A stretch of 50,031 bases of DNA from an uncultured bacterium (GCA_949283025.1 CASDRB010000006.1:1-50031); one strand, 5' to 3'. Shown: positions 28,437 to 36,697, numbered from the stretch's first letter. Numbers and translations are program-made. Notes: a model not told the origin generated them from the sequence alone.

Positions 28437-28640
28437 ATGACATTTGAAGAATATAAGAATCAAATTATTGAATTTTTTATAAAAGAGAAAAAAGAAAGCG
28501 AAGAGCAAATTAAATCTTTTATCAAGGACCATGAACAAGATATTAAAAAGATGCATGATGCAGGTACTTCAATAAAAGAAGCTGCTCAAAGTATTTTTAT
28601 GGCAATAGTATTTTCTTCATTAGCAAAGAAGAAACGATGA
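28437..28640 (+). CDS. Small charged helical protein, unknown
   Basis: A 67-residue protein that is almost wholly alpha-helical by composition: FKEYKNQ-like opening, a long Lys/Glu helix (EKKESEEQIKSFIKDHEQD), a possible second amphipathic helix (IKEAAQSIFMAIVFSSLA) and a KKKR tail. It is the only rightward gene between two leftward ones. A TGAGGTATGTGTT ribosome binding site precedes the ATG, which supports it as a real gene. No family is recognised. Confidence 0.65.
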   Translation: MTFEEYKNQIIEFFIKEKKESEEQIKSFIKDHEQDIKKMHDAGTSIKEAAQSIFMAIVFSSLAKKKR

Positions 28641-28649
28641 AACTAATTT

Positions 28650-29699
28650 TTAATCATAGATAACAATATCCACTATAACGTTAGGTGTATATAGACTTAA
28701 AATACCATTCACAAATTGATTAAAGCCTGTTGATGAATTACCGCTTCCTATCCAATCGTAGATTGGCAAAGATTGTCCTGTTCCATTTAATATGCCACAA
28801 CTTATAGAATAAGTATGTCCAACATAATATTCAAATGAATATGAATTATCAATTATGTCTTTTAAATATATGGTTTGCAAATTATTTTGTGAACTTCCAT
28901 AAATATATTGCATATCCATAATATTTATGTATAAATCAGCCATATCATAATTGGATTTATTTTCAAAAGATAATATCGCATTGAATGAGTCAAGTTTAAC
29001 ATTTCCATATTCAACTACATTAAATTTTTTTATCAACGTCCCAAGTGAGGAGTTATTAGGCTTTAAATTTACATAAATATACGTTTCGCCAACATTAATT
29101 TGTTTTAAATCTATAATTAATTTACCGCCCACGATAATATTAGAATTGCTTGATTTTGTTGGTCTAAATTCAATAGCACCGTCAGGAATAACATTTTGAT
29201 TAGATGAATAAATAGTTGCTTTTACACTGGTTATATAATTTGAAGAACTAATATTAGGAAAAAATAAACCTAACTCTTGAGTCACATCCCAACTAACATT
29301 TTTATCTTCAAAACTTGCGCAAGATATAACACCATTGACACTGCTTGCCCAATCAAGATTGTCACTATCATTATTATATTCTCCTACGTGTTTTGTGTTT
29401 ACGCTAATTGTGACATCATGCTTTGGCATAACAAATTTATATCCAAAAGAATCTTGTGTTATGTCTACTTGATTTGAATAAACATTGTCAATCTCATAAA
29501 ATACACTTGTCGATTCAACATCAAAAAATATTAATTCACCGCTTTTTGCAATATCAGGCAAATTACTAAAAGAATAGATTTTATTTTTTTCATAAATAAT
29601 ACTATATGATAAATCATCGCTACTATTTTCAGTAGAGCATGAAGAAAATAATGATGTTGCGAATGCGAAAATAAATAGAATTTTATACATTTTTTTCAT
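28650..29699 (-). CDS. Lipoprotein, probable surface protein of unknown function
   Basis: A 349-residue exported lipoprotein. I place the start at the ATG at 29699, which follows GAGGTATCAAAT and gives a proper signal peptide (MKKMYKILFIFAFATSLFSSC) with a lipobox Cys. The ATG at 29729 would put ten residues in front of the signal. The mature protein is rich in Ser, Asn, Tyr and Ile and looks beta-structured: a VMPKHDVTISVNTKHVG segment resembles repeated surface-domain edges, followed by a jelly-roll-like half. No catalytic motif is seen. It ends 9 bases from the convergent small gene. Confidence 0.8.
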   Translation of the reverse strand: MKKMYKILFIFAFATSLFSSCSTENSSDDLSYSIIYEKNKIYSFSNLPDIAKSGELIFFDVESTSVFYEIDNVYSNQVDITQDSFGYKFVMPKHDVTISVNTKHVGEYNNDSDNLDWASSVNGVISCASFEDKNVSWDVTQELGLFFPNISSSNYITSVKATIYSSNQNVIPDGAIEFRPTKSSNSNIIVGGKLIIDLKQINVGETYIYVNLKPNNSSLGTLIKKFNVVEYGNVKLDSFNAILSFENKSNYDMADLYINIMDMQYIYGSSQNNLQTIYLKDIIDNSYSFEYYVGHTYSISCGILNGTGQSLPIYDWIGSGNSSTGFNQFVNGILSLYTPNVIVDIVIYD

Positions 29700-29763
29700 A
29701 TTTGATACCTCATTTAAATTATAAAACAAAAAAAGAAATAATAGATGAAAAAATGATTTGATA

Positions 29764-29793
29764 CAAAAAAACCGAACAAAGTTAAGTGTTCGG
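29764..29793 (-). terminator. Terminator of the tRNA-Asn/tRNA-Glu unit
   Basis: On the minus strand CCGAAC and GTTCGG form a 6-bp stem (loop ACTTAACTTT) followed by TTTTTTTG, 14 bases after the tRNA-Glu 3' end. Confidence 0.9.
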
Positions 29794-29806
29794 ATAAAAA
29801 TTCAGA

Positions 29807-29883
29807 TGGTGACCCGTACGGGATTCGAACCCATGAGTGTATGCGTGAAAGGCATATGAGTTAAGCCACTTCTCCAACGGGCC
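29807..29883 (-). tRNA. tRNA-Glu (TTC)
   Basis: A complete cloverleaf. The acceptor stem GGCCCGT pairs with ACGGGTC (one G-U), the anticodon loop CTTTCAC has anticodon TTC, the T-loop is GGTTCGAATCC and CCA is encoded. It is the second tRNA of a two-gene unit. Confidence 0.95.
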
Positions 29884-29890
29884 ATAGAAA

Positions 29891-29966
29891 TGGCGCCTAC
29901 TGAGGGACTCGAACCCACGACCGATCGGTTAACAGCCGATAGCTCTACCGACTGAGCTAAGTAGGC
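29891..29966 (-). tRNA. tRNA-Asn (GTT)
   Basis: A complete cloverleaf. The acceptor stem GCCTACT pairs with AGTAGGC, the anticodon loop CTGTTAA has anticodon GTT, the T-loop is GGTTCGAGTCC and CCA is encoded. It lies 7 bases before tRNA-Glu in the transcript. Confidence 0.96.
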
Positions 29967-29999
29967 ACCTAAATACTTGCGCTAATAAGCGCATAGTGA

Positions 30000-30028
30000 A
30001 TAGTATCACAACGCTAAATTATAAGCAA
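30000..30028 (-). promoter_or_regulatory. Probable promoter of the tRNA-Asn/Glu unit
   Basis: On the minus strand TTGCTT (30028-30023), a 17-bp spacer and TACTAT (30005-30000) lie 34 bases before tRNA-Asn. The leader between them contains a GCGCTTATTAGCGC hairpin. The -10 box is imperfect, so the call is moderate. Confidence 0.45.
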
Positions 30029-30055
30029 GATTTTTTTATGTAAAAATAAGAAAAA

Positions 30056-30280
30056 TTATATTTTAGTTTCTACTAATTTAACAATATCATTAAAACATTT
30101 TAAATTTAATATTTCTTCATTTGTAAATTCAATATTGAATTCTTCTTCAATGTCCATCATTGCCTCTACTAAATCTAAAGAATCAATATTTAGTTGGCTT
30201 AATGGCGTTTCGACAGTTGCGTCTTTAACATTGACATGTTTTGACATTATTTTTTTAATTTTTTCAGCAACATTTTCCAT
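30056..30280 (-). CDS. acpP: Acyl carrier protein
   Basis: A 74-residue acyl carrier protein. The phosphopantetheine attachment Ser lies in NIDSLDLVEAMMDIEEEF near residue 34, the canonical DSL motif. The four-helix layout and acidic character fit type II fatty acid synthesis carriers. A GGAGG-type site precedes the ATG. No fatty acid synthesis genes are adjacent, so it may supply fatty acid, phospholipid or another acyl pathway. Confidence 0.95.
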   Translation of the reverse strand: MENVAEKIKKIMSKHVNVKDATVETPLSQLNIDSLDLVEAMMDIEEEFNIEFTNEEILNLKCFNDIVKLVETKI

Positions 30281-30363
30281 TTATAATCCTCCACGGAAGT
30301 TTTAAAAATCTGAAACATTCTTTCGTGAATATTATAAATTATTTTTAAAAATAGTCTAGTTAA

Positions 30364-30384
30364 TAAAAAACGCCCGAAGGCGTT
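30364..30384 (-). terminator. Terminator of the Tad pilus operon
   Basis: On the minus strand AACGCC-TTCG-GGCGTT forms a 6-bp stem with a stable TTCG tetraloop followed by TTTTATTAAC, 9 bases after the pilin stop. It marks the end of the eight-gene operon. Confidence 0.92.
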
Positions 30385-30392
30385 ATCATTAA

Positions 30393-30587
30393 TCAATAGC
30401 TTTGAAGTTGTTGATCTAATGAATTGTCTGCTGGTTTTGCTCTGTATTCGCTTGTTAAAATTTCACTAACTTTTTCTTCGGCTTTTTTTGTCAAATTAGT
30501 GAACATAACACCTAAAGCTGTTGCTACTGTACCAAAAATTATGGCAACTAATACAATTCCCAACAATTGACCTTTAATCTCAGACAT
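30393..30587 (-). CDS. Flp-like type IVb pilin (candidate)
   Basis: A 64-residue protein with a short polar leader (MSEIKGQ), a 22-residue hydrophobic helix (LLGIVLVAIIFGTVATALGV) and a charged C-terminal part. Size, layout and place at the end of a Tad operon fit the major Flp pilin. It lacks the clean Gly-x4-Glu-Tyr processing motif of Proteobacterial Flp, so the cleavage site is unclear; K-G/Q near residue 6-7 is the best candidate. A GGAGGAG-type site precedes the ATG, stronger than those of the upstream genes, as expected for a highly made subunit. Confidence 0.7.
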   Translation of the reverse strand: MSEIKGQLLGIVLVAIIFGTVATALGVMFTNLTKKAEEKVSEILTSEYRAKPADNSLDQQLQSY

Positions 30588-30598
30588 TTTCTCCTCCT

Positions 30599-30940
30599 TT
30601 AATTATAATATCCGATAACCGTAGAACGAAATACGGAGACTAACACAACATGATTATTAATAATCAATGGATTATATTCGTCCTGCAGTTTATATTCGAC
30701 AACATCACCAAATTTTGGATTGCAATTATTTAAACATGTAAACAAAACATCATATTTTTGTTCTATATAATCAATATATTCATCATCAAAACCACCGCGT
30801 TTTGCGATTAAATAACCAATAGTAATTGCTTTTTGATCTAATTCAGAATATGTTAATTGTAATCCGATCATATCAATTCCAAATAAGAAAAATAAAACGA
30901 CAAAAAACATAGAAAGTATCAATCCAAATTTAAAAGACAT
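30599..30940 (-). CDS. TadE-like pseudopilin
   Basis: A 113-residue protein with one N-terminal membrane helix (FGLILSMFFVVLFFLFGID) and an extracellular domain with two cysteines (FTCLNNC). This is the layout of TadE-type minor pilins. I use the ATG at 30940, since GGGGGA lies 10 bases before it; the TTG at 30943 is less likely. It overlaps the end of the TadC gene by 11 bases and lies 11 bases before the pilin gene. Confidence 0.6.
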   Translation of the reverse strand: MSFKFGLILSMFFVVLFFLFGIDMIGLQLTYSELDQKAITIGYLIAKRGGFDDEYIDYIEQKYDVLFTCLNNCNPKFGDVVEYKLQDEYNPLIINNHVVLVSVFRSTVIGYYN

Positions 30941-31595
30941 CAATTATTTCCCCCATTATTAAAATTATCCCAATTGACAAAAAAACAACAATTAAGGCAG
31001 CGCCTATTAAAGGAAAGGTCGATAAAGCATCTAATTTTTGTCTTTTTTTATCCACTAATTTCATCTGATGGTTTTCACTATGTGAATGAAATAATAAATC
31101 GAAGCGGTTTAATTTATTAACGTCTTCTCCTTCGTCTATCATCTGAAATATAAAAATCATAATATCTTCATATATAGCAGTTTTAAATTGTCTTGCAAAA
31201 TTGACAAAAGGAACTACCGATTTATCTTTATCAATTTCATTTAAAAATTGTTCTATTTTTTGTCTCATCCATTCCGAACAATATTTTTGAACTTCAATAA
31301 AACAATTATAGACGTTTATTCCATTAGACATGAATATTTCAAAATAATTGATTACATAAATAAATTCTTCTTCCCTTTCATTTTTTTGTTTTTCAAGTAA
31401 TGACCAATAACGATAAAATATAACACCTATAACAACAATTAAAATCGCTATACCAATAAGCACCATCAACAAATCAAAAAATATCGCTAAAAATAAGGTG
31501 GCTAAAAATCCACATGCAATACATATTAAGATAATAAAAACTTCTTTTTTAAAAGATAGTCCTAGATTCTCGATTATGATTTTAATTTTTTTCAT
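30930..31595 (-). CDS. Tad pilus inner-membrane platform protein (TadC-like)
   Basis: A 221-residue protein of the type II secretion F domain family. Two N-terminal hydrophobic segments are followed by a cytoplasmic helical domain with EIFMSNGINVYNCF and a central IFQMIDEGEDVNKL, then a C-terminal transmembrane stretch (FPLIGAALIVVFLSIGIILI). It would form the membrane platform with the TadB-like protein, against which the ATPase pushes pilin subunits. It overlaps TadB by 14 bases. Confidence 0.8.
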   Translation of the reverse strand: MKKIKIIIENLGLSFKKEVFIILICIACGFLATLFLAIFFDLLMVLIGIAILIVVIGVIFYRYWSLLEKQKNEREEEFIYVINYFEIFMSNGINVYNCFIEVQKYCSEWMRQKIEQFLNEIDKDKSVVPFVNFARQFKTAIYEDIMIFIFQMIDEGEDVNKLNRFDLLFHSHSENHQMKLVDKKRQKLDALSTFPLIGAALIVVFLSIGIILIMGEIIDVF

Positions 31596-32295
31596 AATTT
31601 GTATAGCCTCTTATATCGACATCAATTAATGTTTTTACACTGATAAAAATGCAAATTAAAAAGAACAAATAATATATTGAAAGACAGATTGGATAAAAAA
31701 CCATTTTAGAAATTTCTTCAAAAAATTGTGCAAGTCCAAACCTCATCGATATCAAAACAACAAAACTCATGGTCCATAAAACTATTAGTTCAACAACTTT
31801 CCTTATTGATAATGCTTTACATTTATAAATGTATTCCTCAATTAATCTAGCTTCTTTAAACAAATAATGAGACATCGCTAAAATATCACCGCCTTGTTCA
31901 ATATATAGTTCAATGATATTTATAAAAATATGGTACACATTAAAACAAAAAAATCTCTGCAAATATTCAATTTTTTCCATGATAGTCAAATCTTTAATGC
32001 CGTTTAGTTCTTCTTGGAAGTCTTGATCTATTTTTAAAGTTGATGTTTCAAAAGATTCTACAATAGATTTAGACGACGATAAAGAAATTATATAAGTATT
32101 GATAAATGTATAACATTGGTGATATCTTTTCCATTTAATGGTGGTTTTCATGATAGTCCAATTCAAAACTGTTGTTAAAAATAGTCCATATGATATCAGC
32201 ACACCCAATGAAAGGAAAAGGTTATTGCTAGTTATGTAACTTATCCCACCGACAAGTAATGAAAAAATAATTTCATAAACAATTAGTTTTTTCAT
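31582..32295 (-). CDS. Tad pilus inner-membrane platform protein (TadB-like)
   Basis: A 237-residue protein with paired N-terminal membrane helices, a central cytoplasmic helical domain (IIELYIEQGGDILAMSHYLF carries the Glu-x-Gly-Gly pattern of T2SF domains) and two C-terminal membrane helices. It starts in an ATGA overlap with the ATPase gene. It is shorter than Proteobacterial TadB, which is typical of reduced monoderm Tad loci. Confidence 0.78.
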   Translation of the reverse strand: MKKLIVYEIIFSLLVGGISYITSNNLFLSLGVLISYGLFLTTVLNWTIMKTTIKWKRYHQCYTFINTYIISLSSSKSIVESFETSTLKIDQDFQEELNGIKDLTIMEKIEYLQRFFCFNVYHIFINIIELYIEQGGDILAMSHYLFKEARLIEEYIYKCKALSIRKVVELIVLWTMSFVVLISMRFGLAQFFEEISKMVFYPICLSIYYLFFLICIFISVKTLIDVDIRGYTNYEKN

Positions 32296-33311
32296 TTTTT
32301 TATACCTTTTAAAAGATTGACTATAGAATCATTTATTATGACTTCATTCTTATGTTTAAAATAATTGTATATTTCAAATTTAAGGCCATAATTATTTACA
32401 AAAATTATATTTGTTAACCGACGTATTATATTGCCTTTTTTATCACACATTTTTGAAACATAAAAATAAAAATGAATGTGCGAATAAATATCTGAGATTA
32501 TATGATTGTCATCCATCTTTTTATCATTCATTTTAATCATTGAAACCATTCTGGATACGATTGTGTCCGCACTTTTACTATGTAGAGTAGTTATGATAGG
32601 AGTTCCTGTCAATGCCGAATTTAAAACATCAATCATTTCTGCGCCTCTTGCTTCAGCAATAATTAACCAGTCAGGATTGCATCTTAAAGCATTTCTAATT
32701 AAAGATGCAGTGTCCATCTTTTGAAAACGTTCGTCGCATTGCCAAAAGTTAATATCGCAAGAAGACAAAAAAGATGTTTGATTTAACTCTAATATATTGT
32801 CTATGACAATAACTCTAGATTTTTCATCTAATTTAGACAAAATATATTTTTGTAATTCTGTTTTACCTGACCCAGTTAATCCTGCTATCACAATAGATTG
32901 TTTCGCATTTAATAGTTTTTGAATAAAGTTGTCGATTTTTTTAGGAAAAAAATGATTATCGTTATTTATTCTTAATTCAGAATGAGCTATTCTAATCGAA
33001 AAATGAATCGCCTTAATATTGCATAATTTGGCGATATATGGATGGACGGCATTTATGCGGTAGCGGGAAATATTAATATCTAAAATAGGTTCAGCAATAG
33101 AAAATGATTTTTCACAAAGATTAGCTAATTGTCGAACAAAATCATATGCTTGTTCATAACATAGTGTTATATTGCTGTGCCTTCTTCCAAACAAATTATG
33201 TTGATAGAATAAATCTTTGCCATTAAAAGATATATCAGTAATGTTGCTATCACTTAATAATGGTTTTAAAAAACTATTTTCAATAAAATAAATTGCCTTT
33301 TCGTGATTCAT
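32292..33311 (-). CDS. Tad pilus assembly ATPase (CpaF/TadA/VirB11 family)
   Basis: A 339-residue secretion ATPase. The Walker A motif is GLTGSGKTE near residue 140, followed by IVIDNILELNQ (Asp-box region), PDWLIIAEARGAEMIDVLNS with the Walker B-like and Glu-Ala-Arg motif, and TTLHSKSADTIVSRM with the His box. The N-terminal ITDISFNGKDLFY segment matches the CpaF N-terminal domain. It powers pilin assembly from the cytoplasm. It is shorter than CpaF of Proteobacteria because the N-terminal extension is missing. Confidence 0.93.
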   Translation of the reverse strand: MNHEKAIYFIENSFLKPLLSDSNITDISFNGKDLFYQHNLFGRRHSNITLCYEQAYDFVRQLANLCEKSFSIAEPILDINISRYRINAVHPYIAKLCNIKAIHFSIRIAHSELRINNDNHFFPKKIDNFIQKLLNAKQSIVIAGLTGSGKTELQKYILSKLDEKSRVIVIDNILELNQTSFLSSCDINFWQCDERFQKMDTASLIRNALRCNPDWLIIAEARGAEMIDVLNSALTGTPIITTLHSKSADTIVSRMVSMIKMNDKKMDDNHIISDIYSHIHFYFYVSKMCDKKGNIIRRLTNIIFVNNYGLKFEIYNYFKHKNEVIINDSIVNLLKGIKK

Positions 33312-33736
33312 CGTCTATTATCCTTTATTTCATAAAACATAGTTTTTTGATAGTCAAAAAAATACATAATTTTACAATTTAATTTCACTTTAACTCCGCT
33401 GCAATATTCGCTTTTGCAAACAAAAGAATCTTCTGCATCATAATAATAAAAGCTAATTTGATAATTATTTGTGTATTTATGCAATGATATTTTTAAATAT
33501 TCTTCCACGCTTTTTTCTAAAATATTTTTTTGAAAATAAGGGATAAAATTAATATCATCTTGAATGATTGGTATAGAATTTTCAAATAAGGTTTTAGGCA
33601 TATTAATCATTGTCTTATTAATTCCGCCTAATTGATAATTCAAAGTGAAACATTGAAAAGAGAAAATAGCGATGCATAGTGAAATAAAAATATTAACCAT
33701 TATCAACACCACCAATGACACAAATGCTTGAGTCAT
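33308..33736 (-). CDS. TadE/TadG-like minor pilin (candidate)
   Basis: A protein of up to 142 residues with one N-terminal hydrophobic helix (LIMVNIFISLCIAIFSF) and an extracellular domain containing a CKSEYC pair. Layout and position before the ATPase suggest a TadE/G-type pseudopilin. The start is uncertain: the ATG at 33736 overlaps the upstream gene by 44 bases, while the ATG at 33700 is preceded by GGTGGTG and overlaps by only 8. The end overlaps the ATPase start (ATGA). Confidence 0.6.
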   Translation of the reverse strand: MTQAFVSLVVLIMVNIFISLCIAIFSFQCFTLNYQLGGINKTMINMPKTLFENSIPIIQDDINFIPYFQKNILEKSVEEYLKISLHKYTNNYQISFYYYDAEDSFVCKSEYCSGVKVKLNCKIMYFFDYQKTMFYEIKDNRR

Positions 33737-34664
33737 AGCAATCTCCTATCAAATTTTTGCTGCTATAATATCTTGTAGAATAAATTAAATTATTCTTATT
33801 CATTCCAAATTCTTCAAATAAAATATTAATGATATAGCCATCCATTTCTTGTTTTTTATTTCTTGGTAAATAAAAATAATTCGTTTCAATGAAGCCGTCT
33901 TTTCTATTTATCGACATTTCAAGACTAATCGGGTTTACATATAATTTACAATTGAAAGTTAATTGGAAAATGTTTTCTTGTGTTTTAATCAAAGTTAAAT
34001 CAATAAATATGGTTCTTGAACTACTTATAAATGGAAATAATTTATTTTTGTCATCAATTATCAATTTAATTTGACTAAATATAGGATAATTATCATTAAA
34101 TTCTAGCAAAAAACGATCTAATGTTAAACGATAATAATACTCGTCAAAATAATCTTGTGGAAATATAAATGATGCTTCGTCTTTAAAATATTTAGTTTCA
34201 TTATTAGTTATTTTTGCAATATATTGTGGACAAACATAATATCCATTTTCAAGATTATTTATTTGGTAAGTTTTATTTTGGTAAGGATAAATCATACATG
34301 ATGCTTTTGCATACGCTCTATTATCAATTGAATAAATTAATTTAAAAGATATTGTTAACCCACTGTCAATTAAGTAGGTAGTATTTAATTTAATATGATA
34401 TTTTTTTGAAGTGATTGTATAACTTTCAAATGGAGAAGCAAAAAATAAAAATTCACCATAATCATTATTTTTTAAATATATATGTAAAGATAGACGAAAA
34501 GAGGTGGGTAATTTGGTATTTACATTTACATCAATATAAGCTAGTTGATTCGTTTCATAAGGCCCAATTTGAGATGTTGAAATATGAAAATATACACTTG
34601 GTGCATATGTAAAACTTAACAACGGAGCAATAAATAATAAAAATAATTTAACAAATCGCTTCAT
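33693..34664 (-). CDS. Exported protein of the Tad locus, unknown
   Basis: A 323-residue protein with a signal peptide (MKRFVKLFLLFIAPLLSFTYA) and no lipobox. The mature part is beta-rich with regular aromatic residues (FRLSLHIYLKNNDYGEFLFF, YSIDNRAYAKASCMIYPY), suggesting one or two beta-sandwich domains on the cell surface. I do not recognise a family. Its place between two pilus genes with overlaps on both sides makes a pilus-tip, anchor or assembly role likely, but that is inference. Confidence 0.7.
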   Translation of the reverse strand: MKRFVKLFLLFIAPLLSFTYAPSVYFHISTSQIGPYETNQLAYIDVNVNTKLPTSFRLSLHIYLKNNDYGEFLFFASPFESYTITSKKYHIKLNTTYLIDSGLTISFKLIYSIDNRAYAKASCMIYPYQNKTYQINNLENGYYVCPQYIAKITNNETKYFKDEASFIFPQDYFDEYYYRLTLDRFLLEFNDNYPIFSQIKLIIDDKNKLFPFISSSRTIFIDLTLIKTQENIFQLTFNCKLYVNPISLEMSINRKDGFIETNYFYLPRNKKQEMDGYIINILFEEFGMNKNNLIYSTRYYSSKNLIGDCYDSSICVIGGVDNG

Positions 34665-34980
34665 AGTATCTAACCATATTTAAAAATTGTTTGCTATATG
34701 TTTTTTTGCGCCTATAAAAAGTTGAAGCCGAATAAATATTTTTCCACCACCAGTGATACTTTTCTATAAAATATTCGTTATTTATATATTCTTTTCCTTC
34801 GTATGACATATATTGAAAAGCTAAAATAACATTGCACGCAAAATTTAAATCTTCATCGTCAATTTTTAGTGAATGCGTGGATAATTTGCATTCTATATTT
34901 TTTAAACAACATAAGTATTTTTGGCAAATTGATGATACATCGCTTATTAATTCGTTCATACTATTATTAGGCGATATCAA
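34648..34980 (-). CDS. First gene of the Tad operon, unknown cytoplasmic protein
   Basis: A protein of up to 110 residues, with the frame open from a TTG at 34980; the ATG at 34959 (MNELISDVSSIC) is the more likely start. It has several cysteines in the first half (SSICQKYLCCLKNIEC) and a basic C-terminal region rich in Tyr, Arg and Lys (YRRKKTYSKQFLNMVRYY). No membrane segment or known domain is seen. Its C-terminal codons overlap the next gene by 17 bases, so it is coupled to the pilus genes and may be a regulator. Confidence 0.55.
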   Translation of the reverse strand: MISPNNSMNELISDVSSICQKYLCCLKNIECKLSTHSLKIDDEDLNFACNVILAFQYMSYEGKEYINNEYFIEKYHWWWKNIYSASTFYRRKKTYSKQFLNMVRYYEAIC

Positions 34981-35024
34981 AGCAAAAAACCAAAAAAATA
35001 TTTAAAACAATTGTCAATATTACA

Positions 35025-35036
35025 TATAATTAAAAT
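35025..35036 (+). promoter_or_regulatory. -10 box directly before the guanylate-kinase-like gene
   Basis: A consensus TATAAT at 35025-35030 is followed by only 6 bases before the ATG at 35037, with no ribosome binding site. Transcription would start at or near the A of the ATG, giving a leaderless mRNA. A convincing -35 box is not seen. Confidence 0.5.
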
Positions 35037-35576
35037 ATGATTATTCTTGTCGGTGCTTCGGCATCTGGTAAAACTGAAGTAGCCAAAATGCTACATAAAA
35101 AATATAATATTGTGAAAATGATTACTACCACCACTCGTCCGATGCGAGTTAATGAAATAAATGGCAGAGATTATTTTTTTGTAAGCAAAGAAGAATTCAT
35201 AAAACGTTTAAATAATAACGAATTTATCGAATACACATTTTATAATGATAATTATTATGGGTCAGGAAAAGATCAAATCGGGCCTAATAAATGTATAGTT
35301 GTTGATCCAAAAGGACTAAAAGCTTTTCAAAATTTAAATAATCCCTCAATTAAGACATTTTTTTTATTTTCAAAAGAAGAAACTAGGTTTAAACGAATGA
35401 TTGCAAGAGGAGATAATGAAAAAGACGCAATAATTCGCATAAAAAAAGACCGTGTCGAATTTGGAAAAGATAAATACAGCAACATCGATTGTTACGTCGA
35501 TAGTGAAAATCAAACAATTGAACAAGTTTGTGATTTTGTATACCAAAAATATTTAGAATTAATCAGTCAAAAATGA
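35037..35576 (+). CDS. Guanylate kinase-like protein
   Basis: A 179-residue P-loop kinase: Walker A LVGASASGKTE near residue 5, then TTTTRPMRVNEINGRDYFFVSKEEF, the nucleotide-binding block shared by guanylate kinases, EYTFYNDNYYGSG, and a C-terminal lid region with RMIARGD. True guanylate kinases have VSHTTR-type and Asp/Glu residues in the same places, so GMP phosphorylation is likely, but the protein is a divergent version and may be a second copy. It has no ribosome binding site and converges with the dehydrogenase gene, overlapping it by 18 bases. Confidence 0.8.
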   Translation: MIILVGASASGKTEVAKMLHKKYNIVKMITTTTRPMRVNEINGRDYFFVSKEEFIKRLNNNEFIEYTFYNDNYYGSGKDQIGPNKCIVVDPKGLKAFQNLNNPSIKTFFLFSKEETRFKRMIARGDNEKDAIIRIKKDRVEFGKDKYSNIDCYVDSENQTIEQVCDFVYQKYLELISQK

Positions 35577-36461
35577 ATTCAAAATATTTTTTGCATCATC
35601 GATAATCAAAGCATTTTTTAAAACTTTTTTAGGTATATTTATTTTTTTAGGAAATCCAGAAAAACGTCCTGGTCCTCTAGGAACCAAAACTGAACCATTA
35701 CTATTATCATTACACATTAAATTTAAAGCCGTTAGACTACCTTTTAAAGCAGTATGAAAAGCAACGCGCATAAATATATCAGCAGGAATAATCATCCAAT
35801 GTGGTAAATTATGATATATATTTGTGCGACACGCTCCAGGTTCTGCTAATAAATAACTAACATTGTGATTAGAATTATTTTTTGCTAATTCATAAAATAA
35901 ATTTTCAATGCCGGTTTTTGATAAACTATAGGATTTCAAACCGCGACTATTAATTTTCATTAAGTCACCCTGCTTATAACGAATTTTACTAGACATTAAT
36001 GATCCTTGAAAAATTATTTTTCGTTTTTTTGATGACTCATCCAAAAATGGTTTTAACAAGTACATCATATAAAAAACAGATAAAAAATTATCAGAAACAA
36101 CTTTATAAAATCCTTGCTTTGATTTTTCCTGTGGTTCCGCTTTTAAAATGCCCGCATTGAATATCATCCCGTCAAAATTAGGATATTTAGCAATGACTTC
36201 ATCGATAAATCTTTTGCAAGAATCAAAATCGTCTTGATCTAAATGGATAATATCAATTTTTGCATCATGAAATGCATTGACAATATCATGTTTTGCTTGC
36301 TCTGCTTTTTTTAAATTGCGGCACGCCATAACTATATGTCCGCCTAACTTAACTAAAGTTTTAGAAATTAAAAATCCGATGCCAGAATTCGCACCAGTAA
36401 TAATAATCGTTTGATCATGGACATTTTTTAAATTAGTATCAATATATTTTTCAACATTCAT
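35559..36461 (-). CDS. Short-chain dehydrogenase/reductase (retinol dehydrogenase-like)
   Basis: An SDR oxidoreductase of about 300 residues. From the ATG at 36461 (MNVEKYIDT), the NAD(P)-binding TGANSGIG lies near residues 22-29, a conserved NAG (FNAGILKA) in the middle and the catalytic YSLSK near 174. An ACRNLKKAEQ stretch after the second strand is typical of the retinol dehydrogenase/WWOX-type group. The frame stays open to a TTG at 36509, but that start would run across the end of the small membrane gene upstream. Substrate unknown. Confidence 0.88.
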   Translation of the reverse strand: MNVEKYIDTNLKNVHDQTIIITGANSGIGFLISKTLVKLGGHIVMACRNLKKAEQAKHDIVNAFHDAKIDIIHLDQDDFDSCKRFIDEVIAKYPNFDGMIFNAGILKAEPQEKSKQGFYKVVSDNFLSVFYMMYLLKPFLDESSKKRKIIFQGSLMSSKIRYKQGDLMKINSRGLKSYSLSKTGIENLFYELAKNNSNHNVSYLLAEPGACRTNIYHNLPHWMIIPADIFMRVAFHTALKGSLTALNLMCNDNSNGSVLVPRGPGRFSGFPKKINIPKKVLKNALIIDDAKNILNSFLTD

Positions 36462-36465
36462 ATTT

Positions 36466-36633
36466 TTAAGAAAGCAATAAATAGAATAATAAAAAGCAAC
36501 CGGCAGCAATAATTAATAAAATACAGACAGTGATTATAATAAAATTTACAATCTTTCGATCCGTCTTGTTATTTGGGTCATATTTAGGTTCATTTTCACC
36601 ACGCGGTTCTAATTTATCTCTTGGGCTAATCAT
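36466..36633 (-). CDS. 55-residue membrane protein
   Basis: A short gene that starts MISPRDKLEPRGENEPKYDP, continues with a basic stretch and then one long hydrophobic helix (IIITVCILLIIAAGCFLLFY) and ends LLLS. It ends 4 bases before the chosen start of the dehydrogenase, so the pair look co-transcribed. A TATATT box 8 bases before the ATG suggests a leaderless start. One-helix tail-anchored layout; function unknown. Confidence 0.6.
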   Translation of the reverse strand: MISPRDKLEPRGENEPKYDPNNKTDRKIVNFIIITVCILLIIAAGCFLLFYLLLS

Positions 36634-36671
36634 ATATTGTAAATATAAAATATATTGATTGCTATTTCAAA

Positions 36672-36697
36672 TAAAAAAACGCAGCGTTTGCTGCGTT
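36672..36697 (-). terminator. Terminator after the Pro-rich membrane protein
   Basis: On the minus strand AACGCAGC-AAAC-GCTGCGTT forms an 8-bp stem followed by TTTTTAT, just after the stop codon. Confidence 0.92.
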
